Part shown: positions 24,138 through 34,588 of the stretch, piece by piece
How the letters are laid out: every line of letters starts with the position of its first letter
How positions within the stretch are numbered: position 1 is the first letter of the stretch
Assembly (NCBI GenBank): GCA_023548195.1
Contig: JAJHZJ010000121.1
Location: 4,870,180-4,934,179 of the forward strand
Length of the DNA stretch: 64,000 bases
Direction of reading: 5' to 3'
From: Bettongia penicillata ogilbyi
Lineage: Eukaryota > Chordata > Mammalia > Diprotodontia > Potoroidae
Notes under the pieces: generated by a model
What the model was told of the DNA's origin: nothing
What the model saw: only the letters and a program-made list of their open reading frames with translations
Databases searched by the model: none
Translations under genes and position numbers: made by a program

Positions 24138-24300
24138 AAGCATGGAATAGTGGGATGAGTGCTGAATTTGAAGGCAATTTGAATTTGAATTTGAAGAGGA
24201 TTTGGGTTTAAATTCTTCCTCTGCTACTTTTGTGACCTTGGGGTTACACTAGACTAACCTCTAAGACTTATGAAATATCCATGTTGCTCAGTAAATTTTC
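24138..24300 (+). repeat. tRNA-derived SINE (MIR/marsupial type)
   Basis: AAGCATGGAATAGTGGGATG, a local GAATTT-GAATTT expansion, then TTTTGTGACCTTGGGGT are present. Confidence 0.7.
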
Positions 24301-24984
24301 ATAGTGAAAAAAGCCTGGCTGTACTCTCGACTACCACTGTTACTTTGATTCATGACTAAGTTAGTCCTCATCATGATTTAGTCAAGATTTTTACACATCT
24401 AAAAAGCAAATTATTCCATAACAGAATGAGACTAGTCATCTGTAAATTGGAGTCAGTCATAAGAACTGTGGAAAGTATCGAAGTATGTATGCCTTGGCTT
24501 ATTTTGCCATTCTTTTATATTTAGTCACTGGCTAATTTCCTCCCAGCCTACCAGTATTTGCTGAAATGCAAAAAAGATAGATGATATGTGTATTCTCATA
24601 ATTAGTGTCAAATATTCCAGAAACACTATCACTACTAAGTGCAGTGCTATTTGCTGTGGTGGTTGTGGCTCCCCAATATACATTCAAATTATATCTTAGA
24701 CAATTTTATGATAAACACTGTTCCATTAATAATAAATTGAATGAGGTTCCAGGAATGTATTGTGAAAATGATTTTCCTCCAACAATCTTGATTTTTGCAA
24801 GTCCTCTAGGAAAGCAATATTTGAAAAAGAGGTGACTGGAATTTATTAGATAATTAGTTACATATGAGAAGAAGTGATTGACATATACAGAGAAATACAC
24901 ATGAAGCACCAGAAAAGAGAATAAAATTATTTTCTTTAAAAATAAACTTTATCAATAATTAAATTGTGCAGAGAGGCAACTTTG

Positions 24985-25100
24985 AATGGTATCGAGAGAA
25001 CTGGCCTTGGATCCAGGATGACCCGGCTTCATGTCTAACCTCTGACAGATACTGTCTGTTAACCCTTAGCAAATCTCTTAACCTCCGTTTTCTCAGTGGT
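24985..25100 (+). repeat. MIR-type SINE fragment
   Basis: GAACTGGCCTTGGATCCAGG and AGCAAATCTCTTAACCTCCG mark a plus-strand MIR. Confidence 0.6.
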
Positions 25101-25999
25101 ATCAACCTCACATAGAAACCAAGGCCATTAAACTGTACAAAAGGATCCCTGTGGCTACATAATGACTTAGAAAACCACGCATTTATCTATTTTTAAAATT
25201 AATACATGAACATATTATAATCAAATAGGGACTGTATTTTAATTCGGTCCCCATCACACATCCTGTTAACCCCTCCATCCTGTGTGCTTGATAGTTCTGC
25301 CCTAGGTAACACTCCAGGACTCCAAGTTACAGGGAAGTTAACTCTTCAGAGTAATGCTTTCAATAAGAAAACCACTGTAGCTGCACCAAAGAGATCATTC
25401 TCCAGGCTATGAGTGGCCACTTGAGCAATATTAACCCTATTATCCTGATGAAATTAACCTGAAGGTAGTTTTGGTGTTGGACCAAAGATTCACCACCTGT
25501 GCCTTAGATGAATATGATTATAGAGAATGTCAATTAAAATATTAATCACCTAAATCAAATCTACTGGATAAGAAAAGTTTCCATTAGCTCATTTTGTCCA
25601 CAAATTTCATTAAAATGGAATAGAAGATTGAGAGTACAAGTAATAAATTCTGCTTCGGCATTAAAAATAAACTCTGTTCACAACAATGGACATGTGTATG
25701 TATTTTAAGCATTATTTCTCTCTTGGCTCGTACAAATGAGTTGCCTTGATTTCTGTGAGAATTTGCTGAATCACAGAAACATGTTCATCATGATTAAAAA
25801 ATTCATTCTTGTTCTACTTCAGATGAAATTATATTAGATTTCCATGTAAACTAAATACTTGTTTCTTATCAGATGAATATTCAGTAATAGTTTAAAAAAT
25901 AGTACTGAAAAGAAATAAATACAAGATGTTCTTGGCAAACATCTTAATTGGGATCTCCGATAAAGTAGCATGAAAAACTGCTTAAAGAATGGTGAAAAA

Positions 26000-26130
26000 G
26001 TGAAGAGATCTGGGTTCAGATTTTTGCTTGCTGATGTCTTGCTGTGTTACACTGGGAAATTTCCTTAATCCTTTTGGGCTGCAGTGTTCTGTGTAAAATG
26101 AAGGATCCCTAAGAATGTTGTGAATGTAAA
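26000..26130 (+). repeat. MIR-type SINE fragment
   Basis: AGATCTGGGTTCAGATTTTT, GTGTTACACTGGGAAATTT and GTGTAAAATGAAGGATCCC are present in order. Confidence 0.6.
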
Positions 26131-26304
26131 TTTGATATTATAATGATATATTTAAAACAATTTAAGTTCCTTGGGGGAAATGTTCTATAAGGGGTCAATC
26201 TGATACTATGCAGTTGTAAATGCTAGCTTTGTTATAAATGATTTAATATGACTAAATATGGAGGAATGAAGATGAAAGTGATATGCAAATAATGTGTTTT
26301 CTGT

Positions 26305-26575
26305 TTCAGCTTTAAGGATTCCACTGTGCGATCTGGTTATTTCTGCTCCTCTACTAAAAACTCTTCAGCATCTCCTCCTTATGTATGCAATGGCATTCAA
26401 GGACCACCTCCCTTCTCCCCCAATCTGGCTTCAATCTCCTTCCCATTCCAACCTCATCTCATACCATTATCCATGATGTAGCCTATGGTACAGACAAACT
26501 GAAGAACAATCCTTCTGTTCTCATCCTATTCTCTCTGCCTTTGCTCACAAGGTGATTCCCACAGCTCTTAAAAAC
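26305..26575 (+). repeat. L2 LINE, part 1, split by MIR copies
   Basis: CAATGGCATTCAAGGACCAC, CAATCTGGCTTCAATCTCC and CTCTGCCTTTGCTCAC follow the L2 3' UTR; the copy resumes at 26885. Confidence 0.7.
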
Positions 26576-26740
26576 ATCAGTCGAAAGCTGGAAGTGATCC
26601 TAGAAGTCATCTAGTCCAAGTCCCTCATTTCACACTTAAGGAGAATGACTTCCCCAAGGTCATATATGTAATAAATAGGAAAGTTCAGATGTGAACAGCG
26701 CTTCTCTCCAAATTTATTCCTCTATCCATTACACCACAGG
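26576..26740 (-). repeat. MIR-type SINE
   Basis: AAAGCTGGAAGTGATCCTAG, AAGTCATCTAGTCCAAGTCC and CCCAAGGTCATATATGTAAT are present. Confidence 0.7.
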
Positions 26741-26744
26741 ATCT

Positions 26745-26884
26745 TTAACACAGAACTAGAAGGTACCTCAAATTGCATCTGGTTCACACTCATTTCACAG
26801 ATGAAGAAACTGGAACTAAGGTTAAGTGACTTGTCCAAGGTCACACAGGTAACAAGTGGTGCTTAATCCTAGGATTTAAACCTC
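26745..26884 (-). repeat. MIR-type SINE, second copy in tandem
   Basis: CAGAACTAGAAGGTACCTC, CACAGATGAAGAAACTGGAA and TGTCCAAGGTCACACAGGTA repeat the same landmarks immediately after the first copy. Confidence 0.7.
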
Positions 26885-27150
26885 AATGCCTCTCTCCTAC
26901 ATGCTTGAAATGATACCCTCCATATCTTCATTGAAGTCCCTCTTTCCCTTCAAGACTCAGCACAAATGCCACCTCCATGATCTTTCCATTCTCCTACTTT
27001 GCACTCCCCTCAACCTTTGTTGAGAAATGATAGTTATTTGTCTTTGTCACCAATTAGAATATAAGTTCTTTGTGGGTAAGTTCTCTGTGTTGTTTGGATC
27101 CCCAGCAGAGTACCTTGCACCCTGTGGGCATTAACAAAATTGTTTAACAG
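26885..27150 (+). repeat. L2 LINE 3' end, part 2
   Basis: AAGACTCAGCACAAATGCCA, ATATAAGTTCTTTGTGGG and CCCCAGCAGAGTACCTTGCA continue the L2 begun at 26305. Confidence 0.7.
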
Positions 27151-27299
27151 GAAGATGGAATGAACTATCCTTTTTTGAAGTTTGGTACATATATTTATTG
27201 CTTTATAGTTTCTTTAGAATATTCACATAATCTATTTCACTTTCCCTTTGACACCTGCATGGAGGAGGAATAGGCATTTCTATCACCTAGAGAGCCACA

Positions 27300-27430
27300 T
27301 AATTCATTCAATTGAACAAATATTTATTAGGCATCATATTAGGCGCCTTGCTATATGAAAAGGTACACAAAAATGAAAAAAAATAGTCACTGCTCTCAAA
27401 GAACTTAATTTCTAGGAGAAATTAAGGGAG
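27300..27430 (+). repeat. Old interspersed repeat fragment
   Basis: AAATATTTATTAGGCATC and GTCACTGCTCTCAAAGAAC match the family at 430-560. Confidence 0.5.
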
Positions 27431-27644
27431 AAGATTGGGAGAAGATAATAAATTTTAAGAATATAAGTAAATAGAGGATAATTTGAGAAAAGAGAAGGTA
27501 TAAACAACTACACCAGGACTTCCTCACTTTTTTTTTTTTGGTGATGGCCCTGTTTAGGTTTCTGCTAAAGCACATGCACCTTTGCTTAGAGTTATGCTTT
27601 TAATAACTGAACTAAATGTTAAATTCCAGGCAGGAGTTAGTGAA

Positions 27645-27764
27645 CATCCATCCATCCATCCATCCGTCCACCCATCCATCCATCCATCCATCCATCCATC
27701 CATTCATCCATCCATCCATCCATCCATCCATCCATCCATCCATCCATCCATCCATCCATCCATC
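27645..27764. repeat. (CATC)n microsatellite, 120 bp
   Basis: Near-pure CATC units with a few changes (CGTC, CACC, CATT) near the left end. The IHPS-repeat open frame across it is an artefact. Confidence 0.97.
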
Positions 27765-27873
27765 TGTGTGTGTTTTCCTGATATAAATTCTGTTCCAGGA
27801 AAGCCTCTATATAGAAAGTGGTATTCTAACAAATAAAGAGAGAGTAAATTCCAGGCATGGGAACAGCCTAGGT

Positions 27874-28092
27874 CAGAGGTTCTTAGCTTGGTGTCCTGAA
27901 ACCTTAAATGAGTCCTTGGATGGATTTCAGAGTCTGTGAAAGCAGGCAGGAAAAATTACTTTTTGATTTTCACTATTCTTTATCTGAAATGTAACATTTC
28001 CTTTAATAAAACAACAGCATTACTCTGAGGAATCTATCAGCTTCAGCAGAGTCCCAAAAGCATCCATGACACACAAAAAATTGAGAATCCAT
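27874..28092. repeat. Probable non-autonomous DNA transposon, about 220 bp
   Basis: The left end CAGAGGTTCTTAGCTTGG and right end CATGACACACAAAAAATTGA resemble diverged inverted repeats of a common mammalian hAT-like element. No clear target duplication is visible. Confidence 0.5.
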
Positions 28093-28149
28093 GTTCTATG
28101 TAAAGAAAAAGGTAGGATGCTGATTGCAGGGAAGAGCAAGGGGTTCAAT

Positions 28150-28265
28150 TTTAAATTTCAACTGGACTCCCTGAAGGGGATTATTGTGAATTAAGCAGGA
28201 AAGGCTGGCTGAGGCTAGACTGTAAAAGATTTTAAAACCTAGGCTGAAGGGTGTGTTTTTAATCA
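28150..28265 (+). repeat. Old mammalian interspersed repeat fragment
   Basis: GGCTAGACTGTAAAAGAT and AACCTAGGCTGAAGG resemble the family at 17890-18965. Confidence 0.35.
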
Positions 28266-29019
28266 TAGAGATACTCAAGGGAAAACATGAGGACTTCCTA
28301 GGTGAAGAGTGAGATAGATCGCTGAATAGAAAGGAAATCTCTTGCAAAGTCCTATAGGGAATTGAAAACTGCTGCTTCCTGAAAGGTCCTGGATCACAAG
28401 CATAATCCCTTTCTAGGTTTAAGACAGTCATCTCATGTCCTTTCTCAGCTCTCCATTAGATCCCAGGACCTGAAACCCAGAAGGCAAAGGTGGGGAGAGG
28501 ACTGTGTAGTGTAGGAAACAGGCTGAAGAAATTCAGGACAACTGTACTGGAAGATTCTGATTTTCATCACTGAAGAAACTTAGGGGTGCATTATTTTAAA
28601 TCATTCAATGACCTTTACGGAATTGACATTTTTTTATCTGAGGACATCTGCTTCTCTACTTGATTCTTCCATTATAAGTCTCGTGTTTGTCTGAAGCAAA
28701 CATGGGTAATCACACTGTTGATCTTTCTGTATCTCAAGAGAGAAAGTCGACTGTCTCTTAAGCTGTCTTTTTCCTTTACTAGGTTAAAATTTATATATTT
28801 AAGGGTTGACTATGAGATATGACAAATAGATTTGTCACATTCTTGCTCACAGTCTATAAGTTGTACTGTTGTTGCACTGAATCTGAGAATTTTTGGAGAG
28901 GGATTTTGAAGATCCAGATAGAAGCCAGGAGCCAGGATATGGATGCTGATATCTGCTCACTAAATATTCATTCGGTAAGGCCATGATGTTTCATTCCAAA
29001 TGATTAATAAGGCACAAAC

Positions 29020-29200
29020 TGGGGCAGGTTTACAACAGGCAAATTTAGATTTAACATAAAGAAAGACTACCTATTCACTTGAGTTATCTCAAAACAGAAT
29101 GAATTATCGATTTGAGGTCTTTAGGCAAAGACTGGATGTCCACTTATCTGGTATAATGGAGAGGAGTTTCCTGTTTATTACAAGGCTATACTACACAATA
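29020..29200 (+). repeat. CR1/L3-like LINE 3' fragment
   Basis: GGCAAATTTAGATTTAACAT, AGAAAGACTACC and AAAGACTGGATGTCCACTTA resemble the CR1/L3 3' end, opposite in orientation to 8470-9356. Confidence 0.45.
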
Positions 29201-30214
29201 GAAATGAATGGGAGGAATATTATGCAAGTAAAAATGCCAGGATTTGGTTGCTCATTAGACTGATATAAGAAGTAAAAGAGAGGGAAGAGTTAATGTTAAA
29301 ATAAGACTTTGTCTTGGGCTAGAAAGCCTCTGAGTATCTGACCCTGTTATGAATGAAGAAATGGTCTTTTATGAATAATGAGGCACAATTTCTTTAGCCT
29401 TCATTGACCTATGTATCTGAGGAGGGTAGTACACTCCAAATATCCTGGAGAATTTATATTAGACATACACTTATACAGGTAAAGAAATGATAGGATTCCT
29501 ACACTTTTAGCATGACCTCTTACTTACCATCTGATCTCAGCCCTGTCAGCTGCCTTCCTTTACTACTCAAGAATTCTCAAAAGTATCATCCACCCTTTCT
29601 TTACTTGGTCACAGAACAAGTACCTTTTCAATTATTCTATTATCTCCCTTAAATCTTCAGTCTTTTCTTCAATATTGGCTCATCAGCTGCTTATAAATAT
29701 GCACTGATTTCCTTAATCATAAGATCAAACAAGTCATCTACTATATCCAGCTCTGATTCTTGATACAAGGGAGCCTTACTTGTGCCAAGACAGGAAAGAG
29801 ACCATCTGAATGTAGATCCATGTGTTTTCTCTTCTTTTGCTATAACAGATATAATTGGCCAAATATCTTATGTATATAAGGACTGACTGTGTAGTAAAAA
29901 CAGGCTGCTCATTGAAAAAAGAAAAACCGGAGGTGAAAATGACCTGTATGTGATCCATATTTGTCAACCATACTCTTTAATATTACTAGATTTTTTTCTT
30001 TTGGGTACTTGTGGGAATAACACTGTCATTAACTAGTAGAACCAACTCTAATACCAGTAAAATAATCCTATTAACATACTACTTTAGAACTGTGTATGCT
30101 TACACCTAGATATGTGCATCTGGTGAAGTGGGGGAGAGAAAGTAATTTCATTATTACAGGGAATATTGGATGAAGAAACTCTAGAACTCCCTCTATAAGT
30201 GAAGATTAACATCT

Positions 30215-30355
30215 TTATAATTTATAGTTTTAGAGTTACCTGGGGGCATTTGAAGTTAAATAACCTGACCAATATATGTCAGAGGTAGGATTTGAACCCA
30301 ACACTTCTAGACACTGAGACAAGTTCTCTATTTATAATGACCAGACTGCCTCTCC
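30215..30355 (-). repeat. MIR-type SINE
   Basis: GTCAGAGGTAGGATTTGAAC and CCAACACTTCTAGACACTGA are antisense MIR landmarks. Confidence 0.6.
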
Positions 30356-31954
30356 CAGAATTCATAGCCTTTGGGAAAGACCTCTTTCTATATGTGCATA
30401 TAAAATGCTTTGTAAATGTGTTACATAAACACCACCACCACTACTGCTACTACTATTAGACCAGTAGTAATAATTAGTTACTTTGGAAAGTATAATAAAA
30501 CCTGATTAGACAGGATGCTCAAAGAATGTCTTACCTACTTGATTCTATTTTCTAGTTAGCTGAATGTCAAATGAACATTCTTTGTAAGTATCAGTATCAG
30601 TATTGAGTATCAGTACACTTTCCCCATCACAGTAGGTATAGCAGAAGAAGCATATATGTAACTATCTTTGGTGACATATTACCTTAAGCACAAGAGTATC
30701 TTCATCTAAATAACAATTTTCACTTTGTAGCATTAAAGATGTCAAAAGCATAGAGTAACTGACAATTTACTGAACCTAAGAAATTATGTTCAGTAAATCC
30801 TGCATGTCTTATTTACTGATATGCCTTCTTCTTCTAGAAAGAAAAGGAGAATAAAAAATTTAAGGAAAACATTGATGAGACCTAGGTGTTAAACATAATT
30901 TCTTTGGATATTTGAAACTGATGAAAGTTTTGAAAATCAATTCCTACGAGAATTCCAACTTTCATAAATTAAAAAAATCCAAATAACATTACAATTAAAA
31001 ATTCACAACTTTGCCCCAATTAAGTAAGAGGGAAAATTCCCATTTTAATATGTTTTTTTATTTCAGAGCCAAGGCAAGAAATGAGGGTCATTTTTCTTAG
31101 TGAAATATTTTGGAAATAGCAGGTGCCTGGAACAATTCTCTTTGGTTTGAAACAACCCTTTGTAGAACCTGCTGCCATTGTCATCCTCTTTGCAACTAGT
31201 CACTGTTTTAGTCTTTTCTGAACTGAATGACCTTGTGCTTTTGTGCCTGATCTAGATGTTATTCATTGCCAAGGGCACTTTCTTCACAGATGTATTACTT
31301 ACTGGCAACATCAATATAAATTCAATCAAGACTCTTCTCTTGTGAGGAAAACAGCTTTGAAAATTCCTTAAAATGGAACCCCTTCTGAGCCACTTGGAAA
31401 TTGAAAGCTACGTGACAGAAAATGTTTCTAGGACCTTCCTGTATGTAGCAGTGTTCCTGTGGTTCCATTCTGACTGACCTCAGAACTCTCATCCCCAAAG
31501 CTGATAAATAGTTCCCCTTAACCTTCACTGATGGGACCTTCCCCCTCTACCTCTATAAATGAAATGTCTCCTGGATCATAACAACCTCGTCTAAAACTTT
31601 TCACAAGGAGTACAATTTGGGAAAATGCTCATGGGTGATGTTCGGTGCTTTAGGAATGGGTCATATTAACCAAATATATGCTTAATTCCATTAAAACCAT
31701 TTCTAATGTCCAGTGAAGATTTTCCCAATGTACAATAAAAACACTGTGCCCCAACCAAAACAGACAAACTTTGAAACCAAGAGATGAAAAACGGTATCTG
31801 TAAAAGGCTCCCCAAAGGATGATTCATCATACATGATGGTATCATTTCCATTGGTGACATTCATGCCTTTTTATATTTATGTAGGTTTGCTGAAGGTTGT
31901 GCCCAGGTGAAAATAACAAAAACAACAACGAAATCATCATCATCATCACAACAC

Positions 31955-32120
31955 AATAACACAGCGCTTTAAATGTAACAAAATGATTTCCTCACAACAT
32001 CTCTTCTAACTCTAGTTTGCACATGAGGAAACTGAGGCTCTGAGAAATTAAATCACTAGGACTATAACTCAGGCATCCTGACTCCAAGTCCAGTGCTCTT
32101 TTCACTACAGAAATGCCTTT
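31955..32120 (-). repeat. MIR-type SINE
   Basis: AGCGCTTTAAATGTAACAAA, GCACATGAGGAAACTGAGGC and ACTCCAAGTCCAGTGCTC are present in order. Confidence 0.75.
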
Positions 32121-32224
32121 GCTTATACGAGTCAGTTATACTAATCAAAAAACTTGTTTTTTGTTGCCAAGTGAGAGACTAGAAAAATTGTGAAAAATGT
32201 GCCCTTGCCTAGAGTAGAAACAGT

Positions 32225-32480
32225 AGGGAAGGCATCAGATAGAGTTTTGGGTCTAGAGGTAAGGAGGAAGACATGATCTGATCTAAGACACTTATTAGCT
32301 GTGTGGTCCTGTGCAAGTCACTCTCTGCCTCAGTTTCCTCAATTGTAAATAGAAACAATAATAGCTCCTACTTCCTAGGGTTGTTGTGAGGATAAAATGA
32401 AATCATATTTGTAAAGCCCTTAGAACAATGCCCCACTTAATAATAGGTGCTTAATAAATGCTTGTTCCCTTTCTCTCCAA
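32225..32480 (+). repeat. MIR-like SINE, nearly full length
   Basis: TAGCTGTGTGGTCCTGTGCA, GCCTCAGTTTCCTCAATTGT, GTTGTTGTGAGGATAAAATG and GGTGCTTAATAAATGCTTG span body and 3' end. It is followed at once by the head of another copy (about 32482-32545). Confidence 0.85.
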
Positions 32481-34049
32481 GAAAACCATATGATGAAGTA
32501 GAAAGAATGCTGGATTTGGAGACCTGGATGACATAAGCACAAGTCAGCAATACATGTGAAAATAAAATATAAATTTCTTCTGATATAATCTTCAATTTGG
32601 GGCTACCAAATTCCTCATGAACATGGGCAACTCTGATCCAAGATAAATAGATGGGTATACCTTTCTTTTTTTGTAATAATTATGCTTCTGAAAAACTACA
32701 TGTAAAATGTTTTTTCTTGAAAATCAATGTTAAAAATGCACAAAAAATCATTTACTATTTAAAGGAATCCTAAGTAAAATTGTTTGGAAAAGCAAAAATT
32801 AGTTTGACAAAGCAAAATCTTTTTTTAAATTCCACAGCAAAGCTTCTTTATATATTTTATAAACCCAGATTTTAATTTATTGGATTTTATTTAAATCACA
32901 TTATTCCTTATGTACTAAGTTAAGGAACAAAGTCTGAAAACAGTATAAGACATTGAGAATGAAATCCTTTGTTCAACGCAGGCTAATTCATATAGAACAC
33001 ATTTCCTAGGGAGAAGAGAAGTTGAGTATTTAATTTTTAGGCTCCAATCTTTGGCTTGAAGATAACATTCAAAAATATTCTGACCTGTCAAAGCAATGTA
33101 GCTAGAAAAGAATGTAGTGAGCTCTCCAAAAAGGGAGATCATAATAATATCCTGGGAAAATAATTGCCACCAAGTAGCTATTTTAGTAACTTTAGGTACT
33201 ATATTTTATATAAAATATAAGTTTTCATTAGTTGTTGAAAGACTTCTTTGCATGTACAACACAAATTAAAATTAAGCACAGGTATATTTAGATAATTTGG
33301 CACAGTAGAAATACTATAATATTGGTATTTTAAAATCTTTGTTTTTATTACTGCATTACTTAATATCTCAATGGTACACTCTAATCACTTCCATAGAGTA
33401 TTTCTTATTTTAAAAATTGATTCTTACTAGCTTTATATTTCCCCCTATCAGGTGGGTATTCCTAGACATGAAATATGACCATAGTATAATATTCACATTT
33501 CATAAATGAGGAAATAATTTTAGTTTTATGTCAAATATGCATTTGGGACTTCATACATTTTCCCTTTATTTTTATTGAGTTTGAGAAATGATGGTATCAG
33601 CAGCTGACAGATTGTGTGAAGAGATTGTAAGTAATTATTACAGCCCAAATTTGTTGAACATAACCATTTTAAAAAAAATAGGATAACAGGCATATAGGTT
33701 ATAACATATTTGTCCTGTTTCACCGAAGGAGACAATCTTATTTTCTTGAATTTTAATTTTATAGGGGTGACTGCTATTCTATTTTCACATTTTAATGAAT
33801 TGTATAGGACTGATGTATTTGTGGAATGTATTTATGGAAAATTGTCTCCTTTTTCCATTCTAGCAGCAAAGAGATATTTATGAATTAATCACTTCCTTGC
33901 AGCTATCTATATTTCCGTAAAAAAATCGAGAATGAACAAACATCACTGACTTCTTTCACACTCAAATATAAATTATCCAGAAAAAATACAGTCCCTCAAT
34001 TTTAGACAAGACTTCTTTCTGCTCACTGACATTATCTATCCCATCAGAG

Positions 34050-34265
34050 AGGCAATATTATATAAGAGAAAGAAGAATGGCTCTGGGATTAGAGGACATG
34101 GGTTAAAATTCTACCTCCAAAAAAGTACCATCTGGGTCACCCTAAGACAGTCACTTAAGTATTCAGGTTCTAAGTTTCCTCCTCTGTAAAATGAGAGTGT
34201 TGGATTAAATGACCTTGGAGGTCCCTTCCAACTCTGGATATGTGAGCCTATGTATGACCTAAGAG
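34050..34265 (+). repeat. MIR-like SINE
   Basis: GGCTCTGGGATTAGAGGACA, GTTTCCTCCTCTGTAAAATG and GGAGGTCCCTTCCAACTCTG are present. Confidence 0.75.
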
Positions 34266-34371
34266 ATGTGAAATAAAATAGGTTTCCCTCCTCCCCCATA
34301 AAACTGTTCTTTTTAGAGAATCTTCATCTGGATAAGCTAATATTTGATATGTACGAAACTTAAATTTATTT

Positions 34372-34560
34372 TACTTGTAGTCAGGAAAACTGGGTCTGTT
34401 ATGATCAATCTTTATGAACCTTAGTTTCTTTTAACGTCAAAGTAGGGATTAGATAACTGCTATGGTGTGTGTCCCAGGGCTTTTGTGGTAGTCCCAGGAG
34501 ATTCTGAAAATAATGTGCTTTGCAAACAAAGTGCTACAAGAATGTCAGTTATTAACAACT
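34372..34560 (+). repeat. MIR-type SINE, immediately left of HAL1 insertion
   Basis: AAACTGGGTCTG, GAACCTTAGTTTCTTT and TGTGCTTTGCAAACAAAGTG are diverged MIR landmarks. Confidence 0.55.
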
Positions 34561-34570
34561 AAAAAATTGT

Positions 34571-34588
34571 TTTAAAAAAGCTACTCCT
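34571..34588 (+). repeat. Target-site duplication, left of HAL1 element
   Basis: TTTAAAAAAGCTACTCCT matches 37417-37434 with one difference (C/T at position 14 of 18). Confidence 0.9.

Noticed and set aside
27582..27836. 84-codon frame with repeated IHPS
   Set aside because: It is the translation of the CATC microsatellite.
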